Shown one piece after another: positions 63,377-64,000 of a DNA stretch of 64,000 nucleotides. The notes under the pieces were generated by a model. It made no database searches. It saw nothing but the letters and a program-made list of their open reading frames with translations, and was not told where the DNA came from. A program made the translations under genes and the position numbers. The DNA comes from Mycolicibacterium sp. CBMA 247 (GTDB taxonomy: Bacteria > Actinomycetota > Actinomycetes > Mycobacteriales > Mycobacteriaceae): the NCBI RefSeq assembly GCF_009729095.1, contig NZ_VTGX01000005.1, positions 372,001 to 436,000 on the forward strand, read 5' to 3'. The first letter of the stretch is position 1. Every line of letters starts with the position of its first letter.

Positions 63377-64000
63377 GTGGACGCCGTGAGTCGCACGACT
63401 ACGCAGACCATGCATACCCAGGCCGTCGCACCGCTGCACCAGGGGTTCTTCACCCACGCGCAGGCAGCGCCCGACGGCATCGCGGTGTTCGGACCGACAA
63501 CCCGCTGGACCTACGGGCAACTGCGCGAGCAGGCGCTCGCGGTGTCCGGCGCGCTTGCGGTGGCCGGTGTGCGCATCGGTGACCGGGTCGCCGTCGTGGG
63601 ACCCGCTGGCCTGGACACGGTGATCGCCACGCTGGGAATCCTGGCGGCCGGCGGCGTGTGCGTACCGATCGACACCACTGATCCGGCCGAGCCGATCCTG
63701 GAGCGCACGGGTGTGCGGATGGCGCTGTTCACCGGCGACGGACCGCCGAACTGGCTGCCTGCGCTCACCGTCTCCGAGGCGCTGCGGATCGGAGCCCACG
63801 CGCGTGACGTCACGCCTGTGTGCTCCGGGCCGGGCGATCCCGCGTTCGTGGCGTCCGTCGACGAGGCCGTGGCCGCCCGGGACGTCGTGGTGACGCACGC
63901 CGCCGCCCGCGATGCCGTCGCGGAACTCATCGGCCGGCTCGCCGTCAGCGGCGATGACCGCATCGGGGCGTTCTCGGCTGCGGAGAGTGCGGCTCCGATA
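63377..64000 (+). CDS. NRPS-like protein beginning with a degenerate adenylation domain (3' end outside window)
   Basis: An open frame of 208 codons to the window end. FFTHAQAAPDGIAVFGPTTR, WTYGQLREQALAVSGALAVA, VRIGDRVAVVGPAGLDTVIA and LGILAAGGVCVPIDTTDPAE are the first adenylation-domain motifs. Where the P-loop (TSGSTGxPKG) should precede VVVTHAAARD, the sequence is ASVDEAVAARD, in frame, so ATP-dependent activation looks lost in this domain. AGGAG precedes the GTG by six bases. Position suggests a later mycobactin synthetase (mbtE/mbtF type), but the rest is not visible. Confidence 0.8.
   Translation, partial: MDAVSRTTTQTMHTQAVAPLHQGFFTHAQAAPDGIAVFGPTTRWTYGQLREQALAVSGALAVAGVRIGDRVAVVGPAGLDTVIATLGILAAGGVCVPIDTTDPAEPILERTGVRMALFTGDGPPNWLPALTVSEALRIGAHARDVTPVCSGPGDPAFVASVDEAVAARDVVVTHAAARDAVAELIGRLAVSGDDRIGAFSAAESAAPI

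Overview
The window is about 68% G+C and reads as chromosome of a fast-growing Mycobacterium (Mycolicibacterium type). The evidence is the proA–nadD–rsfS–gpgP–octT–degV run, comEA/comEC/holA/rpsT, lepA, a GH15 trehalase, a sulfate ABC operon, sirA–cysH, hemW and a mycobactin locus. This is close to the M. tuberculosis Rv2383–Rv2427 neighbourhood as I remember it. I see no tRNA, rRNA, insertion sequence, phage or CRISPR array.

Layout. 0–7 kb: proA (5' end outside the window), a MoxR ATPase/VWA pair, nadD–rsfS, the methylglucose-lipopolysaccharide genes gpgP–octT, and a DegV protein. 7–9.9 kb: an accessory stretch where M. tuberculosis carries eis (from memory), with a broken mycothiol-transferase-like gene, a Rossmann reductase, an SPFH protein and a small hypothetical. 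9.9–24 kb: comEA, comEC, holA, rpsT; the ATP-grasp/alpha-E/transglutaminase trio; a MarR regulator divergent from a membrane protein; an LLM oxidoreductase; HEAT, RNase Z-like and CBS proteins; GNAT; a PemK-like protein. 24.2–26 kb: lepA, which appears to start at AUC.

26–48.5 kb is dominated by sulfur metabolism. It begins with a likely organosulfur-scavenging operon (two NtaA/SnaA-type monooxygenases, an APC permease, a GNAT protein and a DszC/SfnB-like flavoprotein). Next come the sulfate importer subI–cysT–cysW–cysA and a persulfide-detoxification cluster (CstR-like regulator, TauE, rhodanese, SQR-like, MBL–rhodanese fusion) with three matching operators. A sirohydrochlorin chelatase-like gene, cysH and sirA complete assimilatory reduction. 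Both subI and sirA are preceded by short frames ending in clustered Cys codons. At sirA a perfect hairpin buries the Shine–Dalgarno, so both look like cysteine-responsive attenuators.

48.8–64 kb: hemW, then an iron-controlled siderophore region with IdeR-box-like sites at about 50.1, 59.7 and 63.3 kb. It holds mbtA and mbtB, but where M. tuberculosis has mbtI there is a 1740-residue KS-AT-TH-KR-ACP polyketide synthase of the 6-methylsalicylate synthase type. Beside it lie a flavin monooxygenase fused to an NTF2-like domain and a mycothiol-transferase-like gene. The likely product is a mycobactin whose aromatic cap is 6-methylsalicylate. The window ends inside another NRPS gene whose adenylation domain lacks its P-loop.

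Many genes lack a Shine–Dalgarno and instead have a TANNNT hexamer 6–8 nt before the start codon, the signature of leaderless transcripts. I used it to choose several starts. All comparisons with other organisms are from memory; no search was run.
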